64,000 nucleotides of DNA from Microbacterium sp. VKM Ac-2923 (GCF_022815605.1 NZ_JALGRP010000001.1:95715-159714); one strand, 5' to 3'; numbered from the stretch's first letter, positions 35,165 through 44,303 are shown. The notes: generated from the letters alone by a model not told the origin. Made by a program: numbers and translations.

Positions 35165-35824
35165 ATGACCACCTCCGCCCCGCACATCACCACTCCGAAC
35201 CCCGTCGCGAGCGACGCCGCGACAATCCGACCCCGCCCGCGGTGGGCCCGAACCGCCGGCATCCTGATCGCCGTCGGCGGGGCTCTGCTCACCGCGGCGA
35301 CCGCGATCGAGCTCACCGCCGACGTCGCCACCGAGTCCGGGCCGGCGACGGCCTTCTGGGTACTCTTCCTCGCGAGCACGCTCACCCACGTCGCGGCGAT
35401 GGTCCCGCTCGCGCTGGGCCGAGGCGACGGGCAGGGCGCCGTGGGCGCGTCTCTCGTGGGCAAGGTCGCGCTCCTCGGATTCGGGGCGCTGTTCCTCGCG
35501 AACCAGAGCATGTACCTCGTCACGGCCTACCTGCTGCCGTCCGCCGCGCTCACCGAGGGGGCGCTGGCGTTCCTGGTCGGGATGAGCGCCGCGCAGGGCG
35601 TCGCTCTCCTGGTCGGCGGCATCGTCATCGTCCGCGCCGGGGTGCTGACGGGCGGGGCGCGCTGGGCCGTCTTGGTGCTGGCGCTCGTCGGCTTCGCGCT
35701 CGGCGTCGTGCTCAACGTGAGCACCGTCGAGGCGCTGTCGAACGCGATGTACTTCGTCTCCACCGGCGCGCAGATCGTCGCGGGGCTCGTGATCTTCCGG
35801 TCGACGGTCGCGGCGGCGAAGTAG
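35165..35824 (+). CDS. Multi-pass membrane protein of unknown function
   Basis: The 219-residue protein has about 7 hydrophobic helices after a hydrophilic N-terminus of 25 residues (AGILIAVGGALLTAATAIEL, FWVLFLASTLTHVAAMVPLAL, GKVALLGFGALFLANQSMYLVTAYLL and others). I recognise no family motif. It starts with a cgcaggagc site and lies 9 bp before the TetR gene. Regulation by that TetR protein through the operator overlapping its promoter is likely. Confidence 0.78.
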   Translation: MTTSAPHITTPNPVASDAATIRPRPRWARTAGILIAVGGALLTAATAIELTADVATESGPATAFWVLFLASTLTHVAAMVPLALGRGDGQGAVGASLVGKVALLGFGALFLANQSMYLVTAYLLPSAALTEGALAFLVGMSAAQGVALLVGGIVIVRAGVLTGGARWAVLVLALVGFALGVVLNVSTVEALSNAMYFVSTGAQIVAGLVIFRSTVAAAK

Positions 35825-35833
35825 CGTTCTCCC

Positions 35834-36463
35834 GTGCCCCGTAGTTACCACTCGCCCAAACGGCAGGCCGACGCCGCGGAGACCCGCGCGACCATCGTCG
35901 ACGCGGCGGCCCGGCTGTTCGTCCGCGACGGGTACGTCACCACCTCGATCAAGGCGATCGCGGCCGAGGCGGGGGTGTCGGTTCCCACGGTGCATCTGAA
36001 CGGGCCCAAGCATGCCCTGCTCATCGCGGCGTTCGAGCGCACGTTCGCGGGAGACGAGGGGAGGCACTCGCTCGCCGATCGCCCCGAACTCGTCGCGATC
36101 ATGGGCGAGCCCGACACCGATACCGCGATCGCCCGGTACGTGGACTTCCTCATCGACGCCAATCAGCGCTCGGCGGCGATCGTTCGCGCGATGGTGGCCG
36201 CCGCCGACAGCGACCCCGAGGCGCGCGCCGCCTACCTCGACCTCGAGATGCGCCGCCACCGCGACATGACGATCGCCGCGGGCTGGTTCCAGCAGCGCGG
36301 CCGCATCCGCGTCGACCAGCTCGACATCGCTGCCGACGTCCTGGGGCTCCTCACCGGCCCCGATCCGTGGACGCACCTCACCGTGGCCCGCGGGTGGGCC
36401 GTCGCCGCCTACCGGACCTGGCTGACGGCCCAGCTCGTCCACCTCGCCGACAACCTCGCCTAG
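35834..36463 (+). CDS. TetR family transcriptional regulator
   Basis: The 209-residue regulator has an N-terminal helix-turn-helix RATIVDAAARLFVRDGYVTTSIKAIAAEAGVSVPTVHLNGPKHALL. The last segment normally reads YxxFxxK, and here an HLNGPK variant replaces it. The C-terminal ligand domain is unremarkable. It starts at a GTG. It sits between the membrane protein and a glycosyltransferase and should control the cluster from the inverted repeat at 35099-35123. Confidence 0.9.
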   Translation: MPRSYHSPKRQADAAETRATIVDAAARLFVRDGYVTTSIKAIAAEAGVSVPTVHLNGPKHALLIAAFERTFAGDEGRHSLADRPELVAIMGEPDTDTAIARYVDFLIDANQRSAAIVRAMVAAADSDPEARAAYLDLEMRRHRDMTIAAGWFQQRGRIRVDQLDIAADVLGLLTGPDPWTHLTVARGWAVAAYRTWLTAQLVHLADNLA

Positions 36464-36508
36464 ACCCCCGTCCGTCGGCGGACGGGGTCATCCTCGAAGG
36501 ACTCAGAC

Positions 36509-37789
36509 ATGACACCCTCCGCCCTGCTGTGCAGCATGCCCGCCACAGGCCACGTGGGCCCGCTCCTCGTCGTCGCGCAGGAACTGCAGCGGCGCGGGTG
36601 GCGCGTGCGCCTGCTCACCGGGTCGCGGTACCAGCGGATGGTGGAGGAGGCCGGCATCCTGTTCCTCCCTCTTCCGGCCGACGCCGACACGCTGGAAGGG
36701 ATCGGCGCCGACGAACGCGACCGCGGGCTCGCGACCATCAACCGCGGCGTGGAGCGCGCCTTCGTCGACCCCGCAGCGCCGGCGGCGGCCGCCCTCGAGC
36801 AGATTCTGCGCGACGAACCCGCCGACGTGGTGCTGCACGACATGACCTTCCTCGGCGTGCAGACCTTGTTCGCACGGCCGCGCTCTCAACGCCCCCTCAC
36901 CGTGATGTGCGGCATCGGGCCGGCCGGTTTCTCCAGCCGCGACACCGCCCCGTACGGACTCGGCATCACGCCCCTGCGGGTGCCCGCACTCAACCGCCTG
37001 CGCAACGGTGTGCTGGGGGTGGCGGCGAGAACGGTGCTGCGTCCCGTGCACCGCTCGCTCGATCTGTTCCTCGCGGGCGTCGGTGCGCCGCCCCTGAACG
37101 GCGCGTTCTTCATGGACGTCCTCTCGCGCAGCGACCTGCTCGCGCAGTTCACGGTGCAGGAGTTCGAATACGCCCGCCGCGACGCCCCGGAGGCCCTCCG
37201 GTTCTACGGCCCCATGGCATCCGCCGCCGCCCACCCCGTTGCGGCACCGGAGTGGTTCGACGACCTCGACCCGACCCTGCCGCTCGTGCACGTCACGCAG
37301 GGAACCGTCGCGAACACCGATTACGCCGAGGTGATCGAGCCGACGCTGGCGGCACTTGCCGACCTGCCCGTGCAGGTGGCGGTGACCACCGGCGGGCGCG
37401 ACGTCGAGACCTTGCCCGCCCTCCCCGACAACGCCTTCGCCGCGAGCTACCTGCCCTACGACGACCTGCTCGCCCGCACGAGTGTGCTGGTGACCAACGG
37501 CGGCTATGGGGGCCTTCACCACGCGATGCGCCACGGCGTACCGATCGTGATCGCCGGCGACTCGGAAGACAAGGTCGAGACCTCCGCGCGCGTGCAGTAC
37601 GCCCGGGTGGGCGTCAACCTGCGTACGGGGCGTCCGACTCCGGATGCCATCCGCGCGGCCGTCCGGCGCATCCTCGCCGACGACGGCTACGCGGACCGCG
37701 CCCGCCGCGTCGGCGACGCGATCGCGCTCGCGCCCGGCGCCCCCGGGCTCGTCGACGACATCGAGCAGATGCTCGGCGCGCGCCGCTGA
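36509..37789 (+). CDS. UGT-type glycosyltransferase (GT1, macrolide-transferase-like)
   Basis: The 426-residue GT-B enzyme resembles MGT-type small-molecule glycosyltransferases. The N-terminus has CSMPATGHVGPLLVVAQELQRRGWRVRLLTG. The C-terminal donor site includes LPLVHVTQGTVANTDYAEVIEPTLAALA and the signature TNGGYGGLHHAMRHGVPIVIAGDSEDK, where the histidine and Asp bind the nucleotide sugar. Because it lies behind a TetR gene with an SDR oxidoreductase, it may inactivate or decorate a small molecule. The acceptor is unknown. Confidence 0.88.
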   Translation: MTPSALLCSMPATGHVGPLLVVAQELQRRGWRVRLLTGSRYQRMVEEAGILFLPLPADADTLEGIGADERDRGLATINRGVERAFVDPAAPAAAALEQILRDEPADVVLHDMTFLGVQTLFARPRSQRPLTVMCGIGPAGFSSRDTAPYGLGITPLRVPALNRLRNGVLGVAARTVLRPVHRSLDLFLAGVGAPPLNGAFFMDVLSRSDLLAQFTVQEFEYARRDAPEALRFYGPMASAAAHPVAAPEWFDDLDPTLPLVHVTQGTVANTDYAEVIEPTLAALADLPVQVAVTTGGRDVETLPALPDNAFAASYLPYDDLLARTSVLVTNGGYGGLHHAMRHGVPIVIAGDSEDKVETSARVQYARVGVNLRTGRPTPDAIRAAVRRILADDGYADRARRVGDAIALAPGAPGLVDDIEQMLGARR

Positions 37790-37827
37790 CCCTCCTCCTC
37801 CCACCTCACCGAAACGAAGGACACTCC

Positions 37828-38592
37828 ATGACATCTCTCTCCGGACGCACCGCCGTCGTCACCGGCGCCACGAGCGGTATCGGAGCCGCCGTCGCCCGCC
37901 GCCTCGCCGAAGCCGGCGCGCGCGTCGTCGTCTCCGGGCGCGATCTCGGCCGCGGCGCTGCCGTCGTACAGGCGATCGTCGACGCGGGCGGAGACGCGCG
38001 GTTCGTCGCCGCCGACGTCACGCGCGACGCCGACGTGGCAGCTCTCGCCCGGGACGCGGCATCCGAGGCTCCGATCGACTTCTGGTTCTCGAACGCGGGA
38101 ACAGAGGGGCCGATCGGTTCGATGGACGCCTGGACCGCCGAGGCCCTGCGCGAAGTGGTGGATGCCAACCTCACCGGCGTGCTGTCAGGACTCCACCACG
38201 CCTCGTCGCACATGCGCCGCGGGGGCGTGATCGTCAACACCGCGTCGTTCGTGGGTACGGTGCTGCCCGTTGCGATCGCCGTTCCCTACGCGGCGGCCAA
38301 GGCGGGTGTGGTGGCTGCCGGTCGCAGCGCCGCGCCACTGCTGGCTGAGGCGGGCATCGACGTGCTGACCCTGTGCCCCTGGGTGATCGACACTCCGATG
38401 GTCGATCGTCTCACCGGCGGCGCGGCCGATGACAAGGCGGGTTTCGCGGCCGGCTTCGCGCCCAGCGGGCGGCTGACCACCGTCGACGACGTCGCGCGGG
38501 CGGCGGTCGACCTGCTCACCGAGCAGCCCCGGCGCGCCAGCGGTACGGCGGTTCTCGTGGATGCCGGCCCGACCGTGACCGTTCTGGCGTGA
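37828..38592 (+). CDS. Short-chain dehydrogenase/reductase
   Basis: The 254-residue classical SDR has the cofactor loop TGATSGIG (about 11-18), NAG near 91, catalytic Ser in VNTASFVG and the YxxxK pair in PYAAAKAG. The family C-terminus GTAVLVDAGPTVTVLA is present. An ATG at 37828 follows cgaagga. It is the last gene of the cluster led by the membrane protein and TetR gene, 38 bp after the glycosyltransferase. The alcohol or ketone substrate is unknown. Confidence 0.92.
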   Translation: MTSLSGRTAVVTGATSGIGAAVARRLAEAGARVVVSGRDLGRGAAVVQAIVDAGGDARFVAADVTRDADVAALARDAASEAPIDFWFSNAGTEGPIGSMDAWTAEALREVVDANLTGVLSGLHHASSHMRRGGVIVNTASFVGTVLPVAIAVPYAAAKAGVVAAGRSAAPLLAEAGIDVLTLCPWVIDTPMVDRLTGGAADDKAGFAAGFAPSGRLTTVDDVARAAVDLLTEQPRRASGTAVLVDAGPTVTVLA

Positions 38593-38671
38593 CCACCGCC
38601 CCGGGCGTCGCCGTCTCGGAGGTGGCTTCTGGCCGGAGTGTCCGCGCCGCTCAGCGCCGAGACTCCGGGCG

Positions 38672-39943
38672 TCAGGCCCCGGCGACGCGCGCGGCGATGT
38701 CGGTGCGGTACTGCCCGCCCTCGAGGCCGATCCGCTCGAGGCCGGCGTAGGCCGCGGTGCGCGCCTCGGCGAACGTCGTGCCGGTGGCGACGACGCTGAG
38801 TACGCGTCCGCCGGTGGCCACGAGCTCGCCGTCGCGGAGCGCCGTGGCGGCGTGGGCGACGTGGACGCCGTCGACCTCTTCGGCCTCGTCGACGCCCGTC
38901 AGCACTCGACCGGTGAGCGGCGCCTCGGGGTAGCCCTGGCTCGCGAGCACGACCGTCACCGCGGTCGCCTCGGCGAACGCGGGGCGGGGCTGATCCTCGA
39001 GCGTGCCCGAGGCAGCGGCCAACAGCAGCCGCGACAGCGGGTCGAGAAGGCGGGGGAGCACGACCTGCGTCTCGGGGTCGCCGAACCGGGCGTTGAACTC
39101 GATGACCTTGACGCCCTGCTCGGTGAGGATGAGTCCGGCGTAGAGGAGTCCGATGAAGGGGGTGCCCTCGGCATCCATCCGCCGGATCACCGGTTCGGCG
39201 ATCGCGCGGGTGACGTGGTCGACGAACTCGTCTTCGCCGCCGAAGCGGTCGGTCAGCCACGGCAGCGGCGAGTAGGCGCCCATGCCGCCGGTGTTGGGGC
39301 CCTCGTCGCCGTCGCGCAGGCGCTTGAAGTCCTGCGCGGGGCTGAGAGGTGCGACGTGGTCGCCGTCGCTGAGGAAGAACAACGACACCTCGGGGCCCGA
39401 GAGGAACTCCTCGATCAACACGGCGCCGGTGGGCAGATAGGTCTCGGCGTGCGCGATCGCGGCGTCGCGGTCGGAGGTGACGATGACGCCCTTGCCCGCG
39501 GCCAGGCCGTCGGCCTTGACCACGTACGGGGCGCCGTACTCGTCGAGAGCCGCTTCGACCGATGCCAGGTCGCCCGCGCGGGCCGATCGTCCGGTGGGGA
39601 CGCCCGCGGCATCCATGATCCGCTTCGCGTACGTCTTCGAGCCCTCGAGCTGGGCTGCAGCCTTGCCGGGACCGAAGACGGGGATGCCGTGGGCTCGCAG
39701 CGGATCGGCGACGCCGGCGACGAGGGGCGCCTCGGGGCCCACGATGACGAGATCGACGGCCTCGGTCTTGGCGAACTCGAGCACGGCCGTGGGGTCGAGC
39801 GGATCGAGATCGACCAGGTGCGCCTCGCGGGCGATGCCGGCGTTGCCGGGCGCGGCGAAGATCGCGTGCGACTCCTCTTCGGAGCGCAGGGCGAGGATGA
39901 TGGCGTGCTCGCGCGCGCCCGAACCGAGGACCAGGATTCTCAC
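38672..39943 (-). CDS. purD: Phosphoribosylamine-glycine ligase
   Basis: The 423-residue GAR synthetase joins phosphoribosylamine and glycine with ATP. Motifs include MRILVLGSGAREHAI at the N-terminus, APYVVKADGLAAGKGVIVT as the ATP-grasp loop and LFFLSDGDHVAPLSPAQDFKRLRDGDEGPNTGGMGAYSP. FNARFGDPETQVVLPRL is the metal site. Length is normal. It is a single gene between the SDR cluster and a hydrolase. The 40-bp stretch after its start holds a 47-bp palindromic repeat. Confidence 0.96.
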   Translation of the reverse strand: MRILVLGSGAREHAIILALRSEEESHAIFAAPGNAGIAREAHLVDLDPLDPTAVLEFAKTEAVDLVIVGPEAPLVAGVADPLRAHGIPVFGPGKAAAQLEGSKTYAKRIMDAAGVPTGRSARAGDLASVEAALDEYGAPYVVKADGLAAGKGVIVTSDRDAAIAHAETYLPTGAVLIEEFLSGPEVSLFFLSDGDHVAPLSPAQDFKRLRDGDEGPNTGGMGAYSPLPWLTDRFGGEDEFVDHVTRAIAEPVIRRMDAEGTPFIGLLYAGLILTEQGVKVIEFNARFGDPETQVVLPRLLDPLSRLLLAAASGTLEDQPRPAFAEATAVTVVLASQGYPEAPLTGRVLTGVDEAEEVDGVHVAHAATALRDGELVATGGRVLSVVATGTTFAEARTAAYAGLERIGLEGGQYRTDIAARVAGA

Positions 39944-39982
39944 GCGGCCAGCCTACCGACCCCGCGACGGGCTGCCTCGAGC

Positions 39983-40029
39983 GTCCAGGACACGCCGCGA
40001 CCGCCGAAGCGACGCGGCGTGTGCTGGAC
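39983..40029. repeat. 47-bp palindromic intergenic repeat, copy B
   Basis: gtccaggacacgccgcg faces gacgcggcgtgtgctggac over a short loop. It has the same length and layout as copy A at 30764-30810 and the right inner arm gcgacgcggcgtgt is identical. It lies between the purD start and the hydrolase stop at 40032. Confidence 0.78.
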
Positions 40030-40031
40030 GG

Positions 40032-40748
40032 TCACCGCCGGGGACCGCCCCGGGCACACGCGTCGTCGCGGAACGAGACGAGCGAACGCGTCAGGTGCGC
40101 CGGGTCGACGAACGGCGACATGTGCGCGCCGTCGCCGACGTGGAGGACGGCGCGCGGCAGACGCCCGGCGAACGCCGCCATGACCTCGGGCGTCGAGACC
40201 CCGTCGTGCCGCTGCGCGAGAAGGGTGACGGGGACGTCGAGCGTCGCGGCCTCGGCGGCTCGGTCGAAGCTGGAGATGGCGCGCAATGCGCGTGCCCAGT
40301 CCCGCGGCGCGCGGTGGGCGACCGCGAGGTCGGCTGCCGCACGGACGACCGCGTCGCCGTGTGCCGCCCGTTCTGCGGGAAGGAACCAGCGAGCCAAGCC
40401 CGCCTCGACGGGCGGTCCCTCCCCGGCGGCGACCGCGTCGGCGACGGCGGCGAAAGCGGGGAAGGGGGTGTCGCGGCTGCAGAGGACCGTGAGCGAGCGC
40501 ACCCGCTCGGGCTGGGCCAGTGCCAGCTCGAGCACGATCTGTCCGCCGAAGGAGTGACCGACGAGGTCCCAGCGGCCCGGCGGCAGCGTGGGAGCGAGGC
40601 GACCGGCCACCGTGGCCTGGACGTCGACGGTGTCGGGCAGGTGCGACACGTCGGGGCAGACGACGGGCTGGTCCGTGAGCCGCGACGACACCCCGTCCCA
40701 CACCGCGGGGCTGAGCGGGGTGCCGTGAACCAGGACCCAGGTCGTCAC
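40032..40748 (-). CDS. Alpha/beta hydrolase
   Basis: The 238-residue hydrolase has an oxyanion-hole HGTPLSPAVWDGV near residue 9 and the nucleophile elbow GHSFGG near residue 65 (Ser). The C-terminal HVGDGAHMSPFVDP supplies the histidine, and VTLLAQRHDGVS the acid. The GTG at 40748 is the only start preceding the first beta strand (TTWVLVHG). The class is broad (esterase, lactonase, C-C hydrolase), so no substrate is assigned. It is single and divergent from the SCP_3 gene. Confidence 0.85.
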   Translation of the reverse strand: MTTWVLVHGTPLSPAVWDGVSSRLTDQPVVCPDVSHLPDTVDVQATVAGRLAPTLPPGRWDLVGHSFGGQIVLELALAQPERVRSLTVLCSRDTPFPAFAAVADAVAAGEGPPVEAGLARWFLPAERAAHGDAVVRAAADLAVAHRAPRDWARALRAISSFDRAAEAATLDVPVTLLAQRHDGVSTPEVMAAFAGRLPRAVLHVGDGAHMSPFVDPAHLTRSLVSFRDDACARGGPRR

Positions 40749-40863
40749 GCACTCATGGTGGCACCTCGCCGTCCGTGCGCGCGATGCCGGGCGGAAGGGT
40801 CGACGTGGCGAGTGCGGGTGCGCTACCCGCCGGGTCGCGTGACCCGCGGGTAGCGTGGATGCC

Positions 40864-41220
40864 ATGCCTCCCCGCCGTATCGAGACCGGAGACGGCCGTG
40901 CAGCCCTCGCCGCCGTCGCCGCCGGAGACGCCCCGCGCCCGGCGACCGCCACAGCGGTGCGTTACCTGCTGCAGCTGCTGGCCGAGAAGGCGCCCGGCAA
41001 CTCGGTCGAGATGCGTGTGCCGCCCTTCGGTGCCGTGCAGGTGATCGAGGGCCCCCGCCACACGCGAGGCACCCCGCCCAACGTCGTCGAAACCGACGCC
41101 GCCACCTGGATCGCCGTCGCGACGGGCCAGGAGCACTGGGCGGATGCCACGACCGCGGGCCGCATCGTCGCCTCCGGCGTGCGCGCCGACATCAGCGCGC
41201 TGCTCCCGCTGCGGCCGTAG
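40864..41220 (+). CDS. Sterol carrier family protein (SCP_3)
   Basis: The 118-residue protein has MPPRRIETGDGRAALAAVAAGD at the start, followed by ATAVRYLLQLLAEKAPGNSVEMRVPPFGAVQVIEGPRHTRGTPPNVVETDAATWIAVATG. This is the bacterial SCP_3 ortholog of actinobacteria. The fold binds lipid-like ligands in other SCP families, but the bacterial role is not established. The ATG at 40864 is chosen at the conserved start MPPRR. It is convergent with the sugar kinase across a palindromic repeat element. Confidence 0.86.
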   Translation: MPPRRIETGDGRAALAAVAAGDAPRPATATAVRYLLQLLAEKAPGNSVEMRVPPFGAVQVIEGPRHTRGTPPNVVETDAATWIAVATGQEHWADATTAGRIVASGVRADISALLPLRP

Positions 41221-41247
41221 CCCGGACCGCGCCCCCGCGGCTCATCG

Positions 41248-41328
41248 CCGAGATCACACGATCCGCGCGAGATCACCGGATCGAGCCGCGCAACACCGCG
41301 TGATCTCAGGCGGAACGTGTGACCTCGC
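41248..41328. repeat. 80-bp nested palindromic element (variant)
   Basis: Its left arm has ccgagatcacacg and gcgagatcac, and its right arm has gcgtgatctc and cgtgtgacctcgc, each arm with the GAG[A/G]TCAC octamer twice. The right arm inverted matches the left at almost every position. It lies between two convergent genes. Confidence 0.8.
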
Positions 41329-41385
41329 TGACCGGACCGAGGCCGAAGGCTGGCGCGCGCTACCGGCAGACCGGCCCGTCGGGAG

Positions 41386-42318
41386 TCATCGCTGGACCGG
41401 GTCGGCGCCGCCGGCGAGGAACCGCACCAGGTCGCGGCGGGTCGGGGCCGCCTCCCAGTCGCCGGGTACGAGGCACGCCATCGCTCCGCAGGCGTTGGCG
41501 CGCACGAGCGTGTCGGCGACGTCGAGTCCCTCGAGGTGGGCGCTGAGGTAGCCGGCGACGAAAGCGTCTCCGGCGCCGACGGTGTCGAGGGGGTCGATGA
41601 CGAAGCCGAGCGCCTCGGTGACGCCGGTGCCGGTGAAGACCGCCGCCCCTGCGGGGCCGCGTTTGACCACGACCTGCTCGACGCCGGCGACGAGCAGCGA
41701 TTCCGCGGCATCCGGGGTCAGCAGGGCGAACTCCTCCACGCCGCCGAAGACCAGCGTCGCGCGCTCGGCGATCTCGCGCAGGAGGGGCCCGGCGACGTCG
41801 GGGGCCGCCAGCGCTGAGCGGTAGTTCACGTCGAAGCTCACCGGTACGCCGGCGTCGCGCGCACGATCGACGGCGGCGAGCACCGTGTCGCGTGCGCTGG
41901 GCGACAGCAGCGGCGTGATGCCCGTGACGTGGAGCAGGTCGGCATCCTCGATCCATCCCGCGGGGATGTCGGAAGGGGCGAGGCGCGAGCCGGCCGAGCC
42001 GCGCCGGTAGTAGTGGACCGCGGTGGATGCCGCGGAGGGACGCTCCTTCAGCATGAGGCCCGTGGGCGCATCGGCGTCGACGAGCGCGTGCACGTCGAGG
42101 CCTTCTCCGCGCAGCTCGCGTGCGATGCGCTCGCCGAGGGGGTCGTCGCCCACGCGGCCGAGCCAGGAGGTGTCGATCCCGAGGCGCCGCAATCCGACGG
42201 CGACGTTGCTCTCGGCCCCGCCGATGCCGAGGGCGAGGCCCGCGGCGTGACGCAGCGACCCGATCTCGGTCGTGCGGGCGAGCGCCATCGTCTCGCCGAG
42301 GGTGACGACGCGGGTCAC
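41386..42318 (-). CDS. kdgK: PfkB-family sugar kinase, probable 2-keto-3-deoxygluconate kinase
   Basis: The 310-residue kinase has the N-terminal GIGGAESNVAVGLRRLG motif (about 32-48) and the C-terminal ATP signature DTVGAGDAFVAGYL with catalytic Asp (GAGD). SFDVNYRSALAA is typical of KDG kinases. In an operon with mannonate dehydratase and KDPG aldolase it should phosphorylate 2-keto-3-deoxygluconate. Start at a GTG (42318). This is the last gene of the hexuronate operon. The substrate is assigned from context. Confidence 0.87.
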   Translation of the reverse strand: MTRVVTLGETMALARTTEIGSLRHAAGLALGIGGAESNVAVGLRRLGIDTSWLGRVGDDPLGERIARELRGEGLDVHALVDADAPTGLMLKERPSAASTAVHYYRRGSAGSRLAPSDIPAGWIEDADLLHVTGITPLLSPSARDTVLAAVDRARDAGVPVSFDVNYRSALAAPDVAGPLLREIAERATLVFGGVEEFALLTPDAAESLLVAGVEQVVVKRGPAGAAVFTGTGVTEALGFVIDPLDTVGAGDAFVAGYLSAHLEGLDVADTLVRANACGAMACLVPGDWEAAPTRRDLVRFLAGGADPVQR

Positions 42319-42416
42319 GAGCCGTGCCCCGCGTCGCGGGCCGACCCCGCAGCCGCGCGCGCCACGCCGGACCGGCCGACCGTCGAGGTCGCGATCCAGG
42401 CCTGACCCGCCGGGGA

Positions 42417-42470
42417 CGCGCCGCTCACGCCGAGACCCCCACGTACCGCGCCGCTCACGCCGAGACCCCC
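42417..42470. repeat. Tandem duplicate of the aldolase gene 3' end
   Basis: The 24-bp sequence starting cgcgccgctcacgccgag occurs at 42417-42440 and 42447-42470, a period of 30 bp. The second copy contains the last codons and TGA of the KDPG aldolase gene, and the first repeats the same codons and TGA in frame downstream. Confidence 0.93.
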
Positions 42471-43087
42471 GCGCACACCGCGACGAACCGCTCGGCCCGC
42501 TCTCGCAATGCGCCCAGGTCGCCGCCGCGGAACGCGTCGCCGAGCAGAGGCCCGCCGACGCTGACCGCCACGGCGCCCGCCGCCAGCCAGGCGGCTGCGC
42601 TGTCGGCATCCACCCCTCCCGAGGGGACGACGGCGATGTCGGGGAAGGGACCGCGCAGATCCTTGAGGTATGCGGGACCGACCTGGCCGGCCGGGAACAC
42701 CTTGACCGCCGAGGCGCCCGCCGACCACGACGCGAACAGCTCGGTGGGGGTGAGCCCGCCCGGGACGATCGGCATGCCGGCGGCGACCGCGCGCTCGACG
42801 AGGGCGGTCGAGGTGATCGGGGTGACGACGTAGTCGGCGCCGACGGCGATCGCGCGCTCGAGCTGGTCGAGGTTCGTGACCGTCCCGATGCCGAGGTCGC
42901 CGTCGAACGACGCGCGGAGTTCGGCGAAGGCGTCGAAGGTGCCCGGCGTCGTGAGGGTCAGCTCGACGCTCTGCACGCCCGCATCGGCGAGGGCCGTGAG
43001 CACCGGAGCGTAGTCCGAGGCCGCGGACGCGCGGGCGACCACGACGAGCTTCGACGAGACGGTGCGGGTGGGAAGCTCACCAGTCAT
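42455..43087 (-). CDS. eda: Bifunctional KDPG/KHG aldolase
   Basis: The 210-residue class I aldolase splits 2-keto-3-deoxy-6-phosphogluconate to pyruvate and glyceraldehyde 3-phosphate. The Schiff-base lysine is in [25 protein letters not shown] and the general-base Glu is in [41 protein letters not shown] is the TIM-barrel strand of the family. The ATG at 43087 overlaps the end of the mannonate dehydratase gene by 11 bp. The stop codon falls in a 30-bp tandem duplication. Confidence 0.92.
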   Translation of the reverse strand: MTGELPTRTVSSKLVVVARASAASDYAPVLTALADAGVQSVELTLTTPGTFDAFAELRASFDGDLGIGTVTNLDQLERAIAVGADYVVTPITSTALVERAVAAGMPIVPGGLTPTELFASWSAGASAVKVFPAGQVGPAYLKDLRGPFPDIAVVPSGGVDADSAAAWLAAGAVAVSVGGPLLGDAFRGGDLGALRERAERFVAVCAGVSA

Positions 43088-44303
43088 GGACGGTCCCATC
43101 CAGCAGGCGGTTCACGGGCAGGTACGCCTTCGTGTACTCGAACGCACCGGCGGCCTCTTCGTCGAGCTCGACGCCGAGACCGGGCTGGTCGCCGGGGTGC
43201 AGGAAGCCCCTGTCGAAGGTGAAGGAGGTCTGGAACACCTCGAGCGTCTGCTCGTTGTGCGGCATGTACTCCTGGATGCCGAAGTTGTGGATCGCGAGGT
43301 CGAGGTGAAGCGCCGCCGCCATGCCGACGGGCGAGATGTCGGTGGGACCGTGGATGCCGGAGCGGATGCCGTAGATCGCGGCGAAGTCGAGCAGCTTCTT
43401 CATCGCGGTGATGCCGCCGGTGTGGGTCACGGCCGAGCGGACGTAGTCGATCAGGCGCTCGGTGATGAGCGTCTGGTAGTCGTACACGGTGTTGAAGACC
43501 TCGCCGATCGCGAGCGGGGTGGTGGAGTGCTGGCGGATGAGGCGCAGCGCCGTCTGGTCCTCGCCGGGGGTGGCGTCCTCGAGCCAGAACAGGTCGTAGG
43601 GCTCGACGTCCTTCGCGAAGCGCGCGGCCTCGATCGGCGACATGCGGTGGTGACCGTCGTGGAGGATGCGGAGGTCGGTGCCGAACTCCTCGCGGATCTT
43701 CGAGAAGACCCCGGGCATGTGGTTGAGGTACTGGCGGGTGTCCCACGTCTCCTCGGCCGGGCGGTCACCGGAGCGCTTCGCGGGTTCGTAGTCGTAGCGC
43801 ACACCGGGGCCGGCGGCCGAGACGCCGTAGATCTGGCCGAGGCCGGGAACGCCGGTCTGCACGCGCACGGCGGTGAAGCCGAGTTCGCGGTAGCCCGTGA
43901 TGGCGTTGGCCAGGGCCTCGAAGTCGGTGCCCGAGGCGTGGGCGTAGACGCGGACGCCGTCGCGGCTCGCGCCTCCGAGCAGCTGGTACAGCGGCATCCC
44001 GGCCTTCTTGGCCTTGATGTCCCACAGCGCCATGTCGACCGCGGCGATCGCGGCCATGGTCACCGGTCCGCGGCGCCAGTACGCCCCGCGGTAGAGGTAC
44101 TGCCAGGTGTCTTCGATGCGGTCCTCGTCGCGGCCGATCAGCATCGAGGCGAGGTGGTCGGAGAGGTACGACGCCACCGACAGCTCGCGGCCGTTGAGGG
44201 TGGCATCCCCCCATCCGACGACGCCGTCGCTCGTGGTGACCTTCAGGGTGACGAAGTTGCGTCCGGGGCTGGTGACGATGACGTCGACGGAGGCGATGCT
44301 CAT
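43077..44303 (-). CDS. manD: D-mannonate dehydratase, enolase superfamily (ManD)
   Basis: The 408-residue mandelate-racemase-like enzyme converts mannonate to 2-keto-3-deoxygluconate with Mg2+. The ManD block [22 protein letters not shown] and [43 protein letters not shown] are diagnostic. [40 protein letters not shown] provides the metal ligands. The length is normal for the family (about 400). It replaces the unrelated UxuA found in enterobacteria. It overlaps eda and follows the transporter gene after 187 bp. Confidence 0.93.
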   Translation of the reverse strand: MSIASVDVIVTSPGRNFVTLKVTTSDGVVGWGDATLNGRELSVASYLSDHLASMLIGRDEDRIEDTWQYLYRGAYWRRGPVTMAAIAAVDMALWDIKAKKAGMPLYQLLGGASRDGVRVYAHASGTDFEALANAITGYRELGFTAVRVQTGVPGLGQIYGVSAAGPGVRYDYEPAKRSGDRPAEETWDTRQYLNHMPGVFSKIREEFGTDLRILHDGHHRMSPIEAARFAKDVEPYDLFWLEDATPGEDQTALRLIRQHSTTPLAIGEVFNTVYDYQTLITERLIDYVRSAVTHTGGITAMKKLLDFAAIYGIRSGIHGPTDISPVGMAAALHLDLAIHNFGIQEYMPHNEQTLEVFQTSFTFDRGFLHPGDQPGLGVELDEEAAGAFEYTKAYLPVNRLLDGTVHDW

